Source: Pyxidicoccus xibeiensis
GTDB lineage: Bacteria > Myxococcota > Myxococcia > Myxococcales > Myxococcaceae
DNA: 64,000 nt
Direction of reading: 5' to 3'
NCBI RefSeq assembly: GCF_024198175.1
Contig: NZ_JAJVKV010000015.1
Span: 62,001 to 126,000 of the forward strand
Shown: one piece after another, positions 9,085 to 17,412 of the stretch
Layout: each line of letters opens with the position of its first letter
Position numbering within the stretch: the first letter of the stretch is position 1
The notes under the pieces: generated by a model
What the model was told of the DNA's origin: nothing
What the model saw: the letters and a program-made list of their open reading frames with translations, nothing else
Database searches by the model: none
Made by a program: the position numbers and the translations under genes

Positions 9085-10877
9085 CAGGGTGCCATCCACC
9101 TGAAGGGGTTGCCCGTCTTTCCCCACCCGGACGGCATGCTGCTCCCCGCAGGACCGGAACGGCCGAGCAACGGCGCCAGCACCATCTTGACGGGCCACTC
9201 CGGGTCCTGGAACAGCGCCTTCTCCACTACGGCTCGCGCACCGACGGAGAAGCCGGCGCTGTCCACCGCCTGGGACAGACTGCTCCCGAGCACGCGGAAG
9301 AACTCCGCCTCATGGATGGCGTAGCTCCGGGAGAGCGCATCGGCAATGCCATACAGATTGACCTGAATCCCGAGCGTCTGAAGGTACCCCATCAGCGCCT
9401 CCGGGGTTTCGTTGTAGAGCGAGTTCGGCCGGCCCGGCTTGACGACGTAGTGTGGGTCCGAGAGGCCCGCCTCCTGGAGCCAGGGTGAGTGAATCCGCAC
9501 GGTGTCATGGTCCCTCAGCAGGAGCCCCTCCACCTCACCGTCGTTCAGCACCAGCAAGACGTTCTGGCCGTGAATCTCCGGAAGGACACCATGCCGCAGC
9601 AGGCGCATCGCGAGGCCGAGGAACCGCGTGGATACCGAGCGGAACAGCTCCAACACCTCCGCTCGGCTCGCGCTGCCCTGGCCCCGTCGCGCCAGCCAGG
9701 ACGTGAAGAGGTGTGCGTGTGAGGCTGTTCCGGGTTGAGCCAACGCGGACATGGGGACGAGCTGAACTCGACTGTCGCCCAGCAGCCGCGCCGGGTACTC
9801 CCGGATGAGGCAGGAGAGGTGCCGCGGCCGGTCTTCCCACCAGTCGCTGCCCGGTGGGTAGAAGGCAAACCAGACCGCCTCATCGCAGAGGTGGAGGCGC
9901 TCCCGGAGAATGGAATCCTTCATCAAGACCTGGTGGAGCAACTGCTGCCCCCGCTCGCCGTTCCGCATGGAGAGGGCGGAGAGGGAGCGGATGGCGCCGA
10001 GCGACTCGATGCCGATGGGCAGCTTGACGTGCCGGCCTCCCCCTCCGACCGGCGCCAGGGAGCGAAGTGACGAGCTGGCGACGTAGCCTCCGGCCTCGAC
10101 CCGCAGCGGGACACAGATTGACGCCGCCACTTCCGGCTGGAGCTCGCGGGGAAGAATCCGCTCCATCTGCCAGGGGTGGACGGGCAGGGCCATGTAGTCC
10201 GCAGGACTCAGGCCGGCCTGCTCCATGGCGGCCATGACGGCCCTGGCCTCCGGCTCCGGGAGCAGCAGCTCAGAGGGACTCCGGCCCTGGACATCCCGCC
10301 CGAAGAGCAGATGGTCCCGCCGCACGGCCATCCATCGAAGGGTGACCTCCCGGTGGAACTCGGGGGCATAGCAACGGTACTCGGCCTCGTTCCATCCGAC
10401 CTTCGCCTTGGCCACGGGGTGAAATGGCCTGTCGCGGAACGCCGCCCAGCGCTCGAGGTCGAGCAGGGAGGTCAGCCGCGGCGCGGGAAGGGTGTCCAGC
10501 GCCCCGTTGGAGAGCTCCCCTTGCGCGGCTGCCAGCCGAAGCTCGTCACACAGACGGCTCACGGAGCCCTCGTGAGGAGCAGCGCGGGCCAGGGCCCGCA
10601 GGAAGTCGACGGCGGAGAGCGGCCTCTCCACATGGGGCTCGCACTCCACTTCGATGACCGCGCCGGAGGAGGTGCGATACGGCTGTGTGACCGCGGGTGT
10701 GATGGGAATGAGGAGGAACCGCTTGCCGGGCTCCACCCAGAAGCGCAAGAGATGCGTGGAGGCCTCATCGCGCTCGGCGAGGGATGAGGAAGGCCCCGCG
10801 GCGCGGGTGTGCAGCTCGCTGCGGGTTGTAATCCCGAAGAGGTCCTCGGCCAGCAGCGTGTTCACCAGGTCGGTCAT
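9084..10877 (-). CDS. NIS siderophore synthetase, IucA/IucC family (third copy, SbnE-like by position)
   Basis: Synthetase of about 597 residues from ATG 10877; a GTG one codon earlier is possible. Motifs include RPFHPVAKAKVGWN, LPVHPWQMERI, a serine-rich SSSLRSLAP segment, KLPIGIES and LLRDHDTVRIH, plus the IHGQNVLLVLNDGE C-terminal region. It differs from the paired paralogues at 6071 and 13679 and from the SbnC-like enzyme at 15541, so it probably joins a different substrate pair. It lies 26 nt after the SbnI-like gene and overlaps the MFS gene by one base. In S. aureus the synthetase next to sbnD is SbnE, but assignment here is only positional. IucA/IucC membership is secure. Confidence 0.88.
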   Translation of the reverse strand: MTDLVNTLLAEDLFGITTRSELHTRAAGPSSSLAERDEASTHLLRFWVEPGKRFLLIPITPAVTQPYRTSSGAVIEVECEPHVERPLSAVDFLRALARAAPHEGSVSRLCDELRLAAAQGELSNGALDTLPAPRLTSLLDLERWAAFRDRPFHPVAKAKVGWNEAEYRCYAPEFHREVTLRWMAVRRDHLLFGRDVQGRSPSELLLPEPEARAVMAAMEQAGLSPADYMALPVHPWQMERILPRELQPEVAASICVPLRVEAGGYVASSSLRSLAPVGGGGRHVKLPIGIESLGAIRSLSALSMRNGERGQQLLHQVLMKDSILRERLHLCDEAVWFAFYPPGSDWWEDRPRHLSCLIREYPARLLGDSRVQLVPMSALAQPGTASHAHLFTSWLARRGQGSASRAEVLELFRSVSTRFLGLAMRLLRHGVLPEIHGQNVLLVLNDGEVEGLLLRDHDTVRIHSPWLQEAGLSDPHYVVKPGRPNSLYNETPEALMGYLQTLGIQVNLYGIADALSRSYAIHEAEFFRVLGSSLSQAVDSAGFSVGARAVVEKALFQDPEWPVKMVLAPLLGRSGPAGSSMPSGWGKTGNPFRWMAP

Positions 10878-10903
10878 CACCTGCCGTTCCCCGGCCGCGC
10901 GTG

Positions 10904-11677
10904 TCAGGCTTCGCACAGGTAGACTCCCTCGGCGTAGAAACGAAGTGCCCCCAGTCGGTGCGCCACGAGCGCCTTCCATTCCGCTTCGGTGTCGGCGGGG
11001 CTGCGCAGCAACTCGAGCGGGATGCGCAGATTGAGGTATCGCCCCTGCACGACGAAGCGCGTGACGCCGGGAGGCATCCGCCTCCCCGCCGAGACGACGG
11101 CCTCCACTTCTTCGAGCGGGCACGCGGGGTAGCGGAGCAGCACCATGCCGGGTTCCGGGTGATGGACCGCTCCGTCGGGCACGCGCCGGACCGCCCCCGT
11201 GCCCGTGTATGCCTCGACCACGCGCTGCCAGGCCGGGAGGATGGAGAGGATGTCTCGTTCCGGCGTGGCCGCGTGGACCGGATGGCGCACCCCGGCGTCA
11301 TCCACCACCTCGGCGAGGAGGCGCCCCGCGCACTCCACCGCCTGGCTCCACCTGAGTGAAGGATTCCGCCGCAACTCCGTCAGCCAAGGGCCCTTGGGCA
11401 CGAGGTGGGTCCAGGCCTCGAGGCTGAATGCTCGAGGCTCGACCCACTGGACGGGAAGACGGACGCAGCCGAGCTCCCGCAGTGCCTGCGTCCGGTGCGC
11501 GCCGTCTAGAATCAGCGCGCGCCCATCCGCCATCAGCGTCCCCAGGAGGGGATGGCGGAGGACGCCTTCGGCCGCGATGGCCCGACAGGTTTCGTCGAGC
11601 CTGCTGGGCTCGTGCCCTTCATGGATGCACACTCGCTCCACGGGCATCAACCGCAGCTCGGGCAACTTCCCCGCCAT
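10904..11677 (-). CDS. SbnI-like ParB/Srx-fold protein, putative serine kinase / regulator
   Basis: Protein of 257 residues, close to the length of SbnI. The N-terminal part has the ParB/sulfiredoxin-type motif ILDGAHRTQAL (Asp58, His61, Arg62) and a conserved-looking Glu20; the C-terminal half resembles the DUF1015/SerK-like tail with RFYAEGVYLCEA. S. aureus SbnI is reported to be a free L-serine kinase making O-phosphoserine for SbnA and a haem-responsive regulator of the operon. The start at ATG 11677 overlaps the preceding stop as TGATG, coupling it to the SbnH-like gene, as in S. aureus where sbnI follows sbnH. A kinase role and any regulatory role here are inferred from this relationship. 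Confidence 0.8.
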   Translation of the reverse strand: MAGKLPELRLMPVERVCIHEGHEPSRLDETCRAIAAEGVLRHPLLGTLMADGRALILDGAHRTQALRELGCVRLPVQWVEPRAFSLEAWTHLVPKGPWLTELRRNPSLRWSQAVECAGRLLAEVVDDAGVRHPVHAATPERDILSILPAWQRVVEAYTGTGAVRRVPDGAVHHPEPGMVLLRYPACPLEEVEAVVSAGRRMPPGVTRFVVQGRYLNLRIPLELLRSPADTEAEWKALVAHRLGALRFYAEGVYLCEA

Positions 11678-12876
11678 CAGCACGCCCCACCCTCCAGGAA
11701 GATCTGCTCGGGGTGTGGATGGCTGAGGAAGTCGTGGTGTGAGATAGACCAGCCGTACGCTCCCGCATACAGGAAGAGGAGCACATCGCCGACGCGCACC
11801 CGCTCCACGGCGACGTCGTAGGCGAGCACATCCTTGGGCGTGCAGAGCTGCCCCACCACGGTGATGGTTCCGTCGCGCAGCTCCGGCCGCTCGATGGGGG
11901 AGGTCCACCCCTCCAACGGGACGAGCGTGAAGGGATGGCTGTGCTGCCAGGAAGAGGGCAACCGGAAGTGGTGCGTGCCGCCCCGGACGATGACGTAATC
12001 CTTGCCGTGGTTTCGCTTGATATCGAGGACCTCGACCGCGTAGGCGCCGCACGCCGCCGTCATGTACCGGCCGCACTCGAAGAGGATGGACGCGCCGGGT
12101 GGACACTCGTCGGGGAGCAGCTGGTTCAGCTCCGTGGTGAAGGCATCCCAATCGAACTGCTTGTCGAGCTGGTGGTAGTTGACCCCGAGCCCGCCGCCCG
12201 CATTGACGTAGGCAATGTCCAGGGAGAACCGAGCGGCCCAGGTCCGGGTGAGCCGCAGGTAGTGGGCCACGAGGTGGGCATGTCCCGTCGCATCCAGGTC
12301 GTTCGAAATCGAGTGGAAGTGGAACCCCCGCAGGCGCACGTGCTGGCACCGCTTCGCCAGTCCAATCACCGCTGGGATGTCCTCCTCATCGATGCCGAAC
12401 TGGGTCGGCTTCCCCGCCATGTAGAGCGTCGCGCTGGGGAGCGGACCGCGCAGGTTGACGCGCAAGAGGACGTCCGCCACGCGCCCTGCCCTGCCCGCCA
12501 GGTACTCCACCCGCCGGAGCTCATGCGCGCTCTCCACGTGAATCAGGCTGACGCGGTGCTGGAGGGCACCCTCAATCTCCGCATCCGTCTTTCCTGGGCC
12601 ACCGAAGAGGATGGGAGCGTCCGGCGCCACCGACCGGACCTTCTCCACCTCCCCGAGCGAGGCGACCTCGAAGCCGTGCACGATGGGGGCAAGCGCACGC
12701 AGGATGGGCTCTTCCGAGTTGGCCTTGACGGCGTAGAAGAGACGGCACGTGGCAGGCAGCGTTTCGATACACCGGGAGGCATGACGCTTCAGGTGCCCCA
12801 GGTCGTAGATGTAAGCGCACAGGGGGTGAGAGCGCTCCGCTTTCAGGGATTGGACCACCTTGCTGAGCTCTGTCAT
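11677..12876 (-). CDS. sbnH: SbnH-like PLP-dependent decarboxylase
   Basis: Fold-type III PLP decarboxylase of 399 residues, nearly the length of S. aureus SbnH. The Schiff-base lysine is in YAVKANS (Lys51); the glycine loop GGGLGVNY and ECGRYMTAACGAY near the C-terminal domain are intact. SbnH decarboxylates the citryl-diaminopropionate intermediate to leave a diaminoethane arm in staphyloferrin B. Gene order sbnG-sbnH-sbnI is the same as in S. aureus, and the start overlaps the sbnG stop as ATGA. A second similar decarboxylase is encoded at 4881-6071. The paralogue in the sbnG-sbnH-sbnI block is the better candidate for the orthologous step. Confidence 0.9.
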   Translation of the reverse strand: MTELSKVVQSLKAERSHPLCAYIYDLGHLKRHASRCIETLPATCRLFYAVKANSEEPILRALAPIVHGFEVASLGEVEKVRSVAPDAPILFGGPGKTDAEIEGALQHRVSLIHVESAHELRRVEYLAGRAGRVADVLLRVNLRGPLPSATLYMAGKPTQFGIDEEDIPAVIGLAKRCQHVRLRGFHFHSISNDLDATGHAHLVAHYLRLTRTWAARFSLDIAYVNAGGGLGVNYHQLDKQFDWDAFTTELNQLLPDECPPGASILFECGRYMTAACGAYAVEVLDIKRNHGKDYVIVRGGTHHFRLPSSWQHSHPFTLVPLEGWTSPIERPELRDGTITVVGQLCTPKDVLAYDVAVERVRVGDVLLFLYAGAYGWSISHHDFLSHPHPEQIFLEGGAC

Positions 12877-13682
12877 GGCGCACCCTCGGTGATGTCACGC
12901 TCCATACGCTCCATCAATAGCTGCTGGTAGGGTCGCAGGTGGGCCTGGAGGGCCCGGAACGACACGCCGCGCTCGTCACCCACGACGAACGTCCGCACCC
13001 CCTGCTGCCACCAGGAGAGGGAGTCTTCCATCGCCCTGGGGATGGCGCAGAAGGGGATGCCCCGTGCGCGGGCCGCCGCCTGGACCCGGTAGAGGGCTTC
13101 GCGCACCCGCGGGTGGCGCGTGCTCCAGGGAATGCCGAGCGACTGCGACAGGTCCGCCGCGCCCTCGAGCACGAGGTCCACGCCGGGCACCTGGAGGATG
13201 GCTTCGATGTCCTCCACCCCTGCCTGGTCTTCAATCATCACCACGACCAGCGTCTCGGCGTTCGCCTGCTTGACGTATTCCTGGAGGTTCACCCCTCCGA
13301 AGCGCGCCGCCCGTCCGGTCCCCATGCCGCGCTCACCCTCCGGGTGGTAGCGGCTCGCTCGCACCGCCCGCTCGGCGTCCGCGGCCCCGCGCACGCGTGG
13401 CACCACCACGCCCTGCGCTCCCGCATCGAGCGCCCGCAGGATGGGCCCCGGGGCGTTCTCCGACACCCGAACCAGCGGCGTCAGCCCGACGACCTCCGCC
13501 GCACGCACCATGTTCTCCAGCGTCTCCGGGTTCACCAGCGTGTGCTCGGTGTCGATGATGACGAAGTCGAATCCCGCGCAGCCAATCATCTCCACCACCA
13601 TCGGCGAGGGGGTGGAGCAGAAGATGCCGAAGACGGGATGCTGCTTCGCGAACGCCTGCTTCAGCTTGTTGGGTCGAATCAT
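12873..13682 (-). CDS. sbnG: SbnG-like citrate synthase (HpcH/HpaI aldolase family)
   Basis: Protein of 269 residues from ATG 13682, overlapping the previous stop as ATGA; upstream reading frame is only a shadow. It has the HpcH/HpaI class II aldolase layout: FVIIDTEHT near residue 40, a metal-ligand glutamate in VVMIEDQAGVEDI, and a second acidic ligand in GAADLSQSLG. SbnG is an unusual aldolase-type enzyme that condenses acetyl-CoA and oxaloacetate to citrate, giving the siderophore pathway a citrate source independent of the TCA cycle. Location between an IucA/IucC gene and the SbnH gene mirrors S. aureus. The family is sure; citrate synthase activity is inferred from context, since other members cleave 4-hydroxy-2-oxo-heptanedioate. 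Confidence 0.87.
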   Translation of the reverse strand: MIRPNKLKQAFAKQHPVFGIFCSTPSPMVVEMIGCAGFDFVIIDTEHTLVNPETLENMVRAAEVVGLTPLVRVSENAPGPILRALDAGAQGVVVPRVRGAADAERAVRASRYHPEGERGMGTGRAARFGGVNLQEYVKQANAETLVVVMIEDQAGVEDIEAILQVPGVDLVLEGAADLSQSLGIPWSTRHPRVREALYRVQAAARARGIPFCAIPRAMEDSLSWWQQGVRTFVVGDERGVSFRALQAHLRPYQQLLMERMERDITEGAP

Positions 13683-15550
13683 CGGTGTACCGCCTCCATG
13701 CCCTCCTGGGGCGCGAGCGCGTTGCGTACGGGGTGCATGCGCACCTCGGTGTCCGGGTACAGGCGGCGCAGGGCGAGCTGCTCGACCTGGGTGGTTGGCG
13801 CGAAGAGGTCGAAGAGGGCGAAGCGCTCCCGGTGCGCGGGAAAGCGGCGCTGGTATGCGAGGATGACCTCGCGCGCGAGCCCCCAGAAATGGCGCTCCTC
13901 GAAGCCGAGGTGGTCCGCGAGGAAGAGCGCGAGCTCTCCCAGGTTGATGAAGAAGAACGCGTCGTGGACGAAGTCGCGGACCTCCGCCGGGTCCTCTGTC
14001 TGGATGTACGAGTTGCGGTTCACGCGCGCGTGGGAGGCCGGCGTGGCGCGGAGCACGGGCCTTCGCTCCGGGTGGGCGAGGTGGGCTGGCGAGAAGCGGA
14101 TGCCGTCGTGGAAGTCCTTGAGCGCCACCCGCCGAGGGAGCCCTCCGGCGTGGAGCAGGACCATGTTCTGCGCATGGGCCTCGAGCGCGATGCCATGCGC
14201 ATACAGCAGGTGGATGAGCGGCAGGACGCTCACCTCCAGGAGCTGACGCACCCACGGCTCCGGCCCGAACCGCCGCACCCACGGCTCAATCAGCGGGCGG
14301 CCATCGGCGTCGAGGTGGCACAGGCCGGTGAAGGGCAGCGCCTCCTCGCCGGCGTCGAGGAAGGGGTGGAGGCTCTCTCGCCAGATGCACGCGAGGATGC
14401 CGGAGGTCCGCGCCCGCAGCGGCTCCGGGCGCTGCGCTTCGAAGGAGATGCCCAGCACCTCCCGGAGGAGGACGGTCCGCAGCTCGTCCCGGAGGTAGGT
14501 GTCCTCGCGAGCGATGCCGGAGAGCCAGTCGGAGATGGGAGCCGCGTTCTCCACGGTGTGCGACGCGAGGGTGCGCGCGGTGGAGGTGTTGAGGATGCTC
14601 AACGCCAGCTTGAGGGACGCATTCTCCGGGTGGCTGCGGTTGGCGAGGGTCCGGATGGACTGCTGGGGCGTGTAGAAGTCATCCGCCTCCCCGAGCATCA
14701 CGAGGCGGGCGTCCCGCAGCTCCGGGAAGAGTGTGGAGAGGACCTGCTCCCGCCACTGCCAGGGGTGGACGGGGAGGAGGACGTAGTCATCGGGGGCCAG
14801 GCCCCGCTCGAGGAGCATCCGACGGAAGCGCGTCCGCGTGGCCTCCGTCAGCTCGCGGGCGAGGAGCTTCCGGGGCTCCGTCCCGGCGGAGGCCGTGCCG
14901 CGGGTCCACTCCCGGTGGGCCGCGAGCCACAGCGGCCGCAGCTCGGGCGTGAACTCCGGGCCAAAGGAGAGGTGGTCCACGGCGTCGAAGCCGATGCGGG
15001 ACTTGTAGGACGGGTGGTAGGGGTGGCCGTCCATCAGCTCGCCCTCGAGCGCGTCGTAGGGGAGGCTCCGCAGGGTGCGGCCAGCGCGGCTCCGCCGATG
15101 CTGCGCGAGCGTGTCCTTGAGGTGCGTCTGCTCCAGCTCGTGGACGAAGTGCGCCAGGCGCTCCGGGTCTGCGCCGAGGGACGCACGCAGCTCCGAGAGG
15201 AACCGCGCGAAGGACTCCGCCTCGCCCACCTCGCCTCCATGGACACGCAGGATGGGGCCGGGGCCGAGTCGGATGCGCTCGAAGCTCCAGCGGCGCCGCC
15301 CCTGGCACTCGTAGCGGACAGGCCTGCCCGCATCATCCTCCCCGTGGAACCGGAAGCGCAGCTGCTCGCCGTCCGGCTCACTCTCCGGCTGAAGCGCTCC
15401 CTCGTAGAGGAGTGCTTCCACCAACTGCCGGAAGATGCGCCGCCGCACCTTGATGAACTGCTCGGACCGGAGGGCCGCTTCCAGGTCCAACAGGTCCTGG
15501 GAAAGTGACACTCCGGCGTCACCGCTGGGAGCGCGTGCCGTCAGCTCCAT
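13679..15550 (-). CDS. NIS siderophore synthetase, IucA/IucC family (second copy, SbnF position)
   Basis: Synthetase of 623 residues from ATG 15550, overlapping the preceding stop by 10 nt. Visible motifs are MDGHPYHPSYKSRIGF, VHPWQWREQ, PQQSIRTLAN, KLALSILNTSTART, AHAQNMVL and LKDFHDGIRF. It stands directly before sbnG, which is where sbnF lies in S. aureus. SbnF adds a diaminopropionate to the decarboxylated citryl intermediate, a role this protein may share. It is clearly paralogous to the synthetase at 6071-7870; the two share long near-identical patches at both ends. That pairing suggests duplication inside the cluster followed by divergence. Substrate assignment remains unproven. Confidence 0.9.
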   Translation of the reverse strand: MELTARAPSGDAGVSLSQDLLDLEAALRSEQFIKVRRRIFRQLVEALLYEGALQPESEPDGEQLRFRFHGEDDAGRPVRYECQGRRRWSFERIRLGPGPILRVHGGEVGEAESFARFLSELRASLGADPERLAHFVHELEQTHLKDTLAQHRRSRAGRTLRSLPYDALEGELMDGHPYHPSYKSRIGFDAVDHLSFGPEFTPELRPLWLAAHREWTRGTASAGTEPRKLLARELTEATRTRFRRMLLERGLAPDDYVLLPVHPWQWREQVLSTLFPELRDARLVMLGEADDFYTPQQSIRTLANRSHPENASLKLALSILNTSTARTLASHTVENAAPISDWLSGIAREDTYLRDELRTVLLREVLGISFEAQRPEPLRARTSGILACIWRESLHPFLDAGEEALPFTGLCHLDADGRPLIEPWVRRFGPEPWVRQLLEVSVLPLIHLLYAHGIALEAHAQNMVLLHAGGLPRRVALKDFHDGIRFSPAHLAHPERRPVLRATPASHARVNRNSYIQTEDPAEVRDFVHDAFFFINLGELALFLADHLGFEERHFWGLAREVILAYQRRFPAHRERFALFDLFAPTTQVEQLALRRLYPDTEVRMHPVRNALAPQEGMEAVHR

Positions 15551-17412
15551 CGGGGCACCTCCTGCTCACGAATGGGGTTGGGGACGTCGAGGTAGAGCGG
15601 TCGCTCCCCCCGCTCCCGGAAGCGACTGGTCAGGTTGGCCTTGGCCGGGAGGGTGGGCCCGGCGAGGAGCGCTTCCAGGTAGGGCGCGCCACCCGTCGCG
15701 CGGAGCGAGAGGGCGTTGCTCTCGAGGACGTTCCGCACCACCTTCCAGAGCCTGGGCTCGTCACTCGAGCCGTGGAGGGCCAGAGTCACGAGCAGGTGGC
15801 TCAGGTGGTTGACGAAGAAGTAGTACGCGAGCCGCTGCCACGCCTCTGTGTCGTCGTAGAGCGCCGAGTGGGTCTCTGTCAGGCAACCGGCGTCGTGGAA
15901 CCCCCGCGCCGCCGCGCGGTCACGGCTCAGGCTCGCGCCCTCGAGGTCGCGCACGAGGAAGCGCTCCGGCCACCCGTCCTTCAGGGTCAACAGCGAGTTC
16001 TGCACGTGGGCTTCGAGGCTGAGCCCTTCCTCGATGAAGAGCCGCAGCAGCGGCATCATGGAGATCTGGAGATAGCGCCGAAGCCAGGCCTCCACGCCCA
16101 AGGGCTTCAAGGGGCCAGAAGCGACTCCCGTGGCCCTCCGGACGGCCCGCATGATGGCCGGCTCGCCGTGGCCGGGAGCGGGCTCCAGCAGCGCCGCGAC
16201 CACCAGGGGCGCGGGGGTCTGGGCGCAGGGACGCGCATCGCGGAACAGCACCGCCGTGTGCTCGGCGAGGGCGTGCCGCTCCTCGGGTGCCCAGTCCCGG
16301 GGAGCGAGCGCGCGGTAGCCCGTCTCGAGGAGGATGGAGAAGTCCGGCTGAGGCGCCCGTGCCTGGAGCAGCGCGACCACGCGGCTGATGCCCAGGCTGC
16401 GCTGAAGCTGCTCCGGCGGGTTGACGCGCACCATGTTGGTGATTCGAACGCCGAGCGGAAGCTTGAAGAAGAAGGGGTCCCCTTCCGCGAGCACGGTGCG
16501 CACCGACGAGGTGGGGTGGACGCTCTTCCCAAGAGGCCCGAGGTGGACCACGCGTTGCTCCTCGAGCAGCCGCCGGAACCCGGGAAGGCCGTGCAGGTGA
16601 CGCACCTGCCAGGGGTGGCACGGGAGCAGGCTCCACCCGCCGTGGGTGGAAGTCAGCAGCGCGGCGGCCTCCTCACGGACCGCCGCCGGCAGGACGTTCT
16701 CCCCTGCCCCTGGCAGGAAATCCTCCTCGATGAGCTCCGGCGACGCAGCCAGGTAGTGGAGCGGGAAGGTGGCCCCCAGCTCTGGCGCGTATTGCTCCAG
16801 GTCCGAAGGGGTGAAGCCCTCCGAGCTCTTCGGCGTCGGATGGAACGGGTGTCCGAAGAGGATGCGCTGTTCGGCGGCCAGAAAGGCACTGGGGCCTTCG
16901 CCGTCCGACGGCCATGGCTCGCGCTGCGCGCTCCGGTCCAGGTACAGCGCGGTCTTGTCGACGCTGTTCTGGATGTGGCGAAGCAGGGCGTCCATGCGCC
17001 GCTCGCGGACGACGGGCTCCGCCTCCTCGCTGGCCAGCTCCGCCACGAGGATTCGCGCCAGGTGCAGGGCACCGTCCACCCTGCGGCCCGGCACACCCGT
17101 TGCCGAGCATTGCCAGAGAACGGGGCCGTACCGGTGGTGGCCCGAAGGCGAGCCGCGGCGCAGCGTACCGAGGAGGAGCTGCCCCGTGCGGGGGAGCTCT
17201 ACACGCAACGGGCAGCCATCCGCGCACAGCTCCTCGTGGAGGCCGCTGGGGAGGGGCAGTGCCCGCAGTTGCTCCAGGGTGATGCGAGGAGTTGCGAGGC
17301 CCGTCTCGCGCAAATAGCTGTTGAGCAGCCGCTCGGTGGCAGCGTGTTCGGCCAGGGCATACCCGGATGGGGGCCGTGGGGCCATGGCCGGCACTGGCGA
17401 GGGCGGAGTCAC
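15541..17412 (-). CDS. sbnC: NIS siderophore synthetase, SbnC-like
   Basis: IucA/IucC synthetase of about 623 residues from GTG 17412, which overlaps the sbnB stop as GTGA; an ATG at 17385 would give 614 residues. Motifs are FGHPFHPTPKSSEGF, LPCHPWQVRHL, HPTSSVRTV, KLPLGVRITNMVRVNP, EAHVQNSLL, RDLEGASLS and AKANL near the end. These match what I remember of SbnC, and its place directly after sbnB is also that of sbnC. SbnC performs the final condensation with 2-oxoglutarate, the by-product of SbnB. It is the most divergent of the four synthetases here. The SbnC assignment rests on memory of motifs and gene order, not alignment. Confidence 0.88.
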   Translation of the reverse strand: MTPPSPVPAMAPRPPSGYALAEHAATERLLNSYLRETGLATPRITLEQLRALPLPSGLHEELCADGCPLRVELPRTGQLLLGTLRRGSPSGHHRYGPVLWQCSATGVPGRRVDGALHLARILVAELASEEAEPVVRERRMDALLRHIQNSVDKTALYLDRSAQREPWPSDGEGPSAFLAAEQRILFGHPFHPTPKSSEGFTPSDLEQYAPELGATFPLHYLAASPELIEEDFLPGAGENVLPAAVREEAAALLTSTHGGWSLLPCHPWQVRHLHGLPGFRRLLEEQRVVHLGPLGKSVHPTSSVRTVLAEGDPFFFKLPLGVRITNMVRVNPPEQLQRSLGISRVVALLQARAPQPDFSILLETGYRALAPRDWAPEERHALAEHTAVLFRDARPCAQTPAPLVVAALLEPAPGHGEPAIMRAVRRATGVASGPLKPLGVEAWLRRYLQISMMPLLRLFIEEGLSLEAHVQNSLLTLKDGWPERFLVRDLEGASLSRDRAAARGFHDAGCLTETHSALYDDTEAWQRLAYYFFVNHLSHLLVTLALHGSSDEPRLWKVVRNVLESNALSLRATGGAPYLEALLAGPTLPAKANLTSRFRERGERPLYLDVPNPIREQEVPRWS

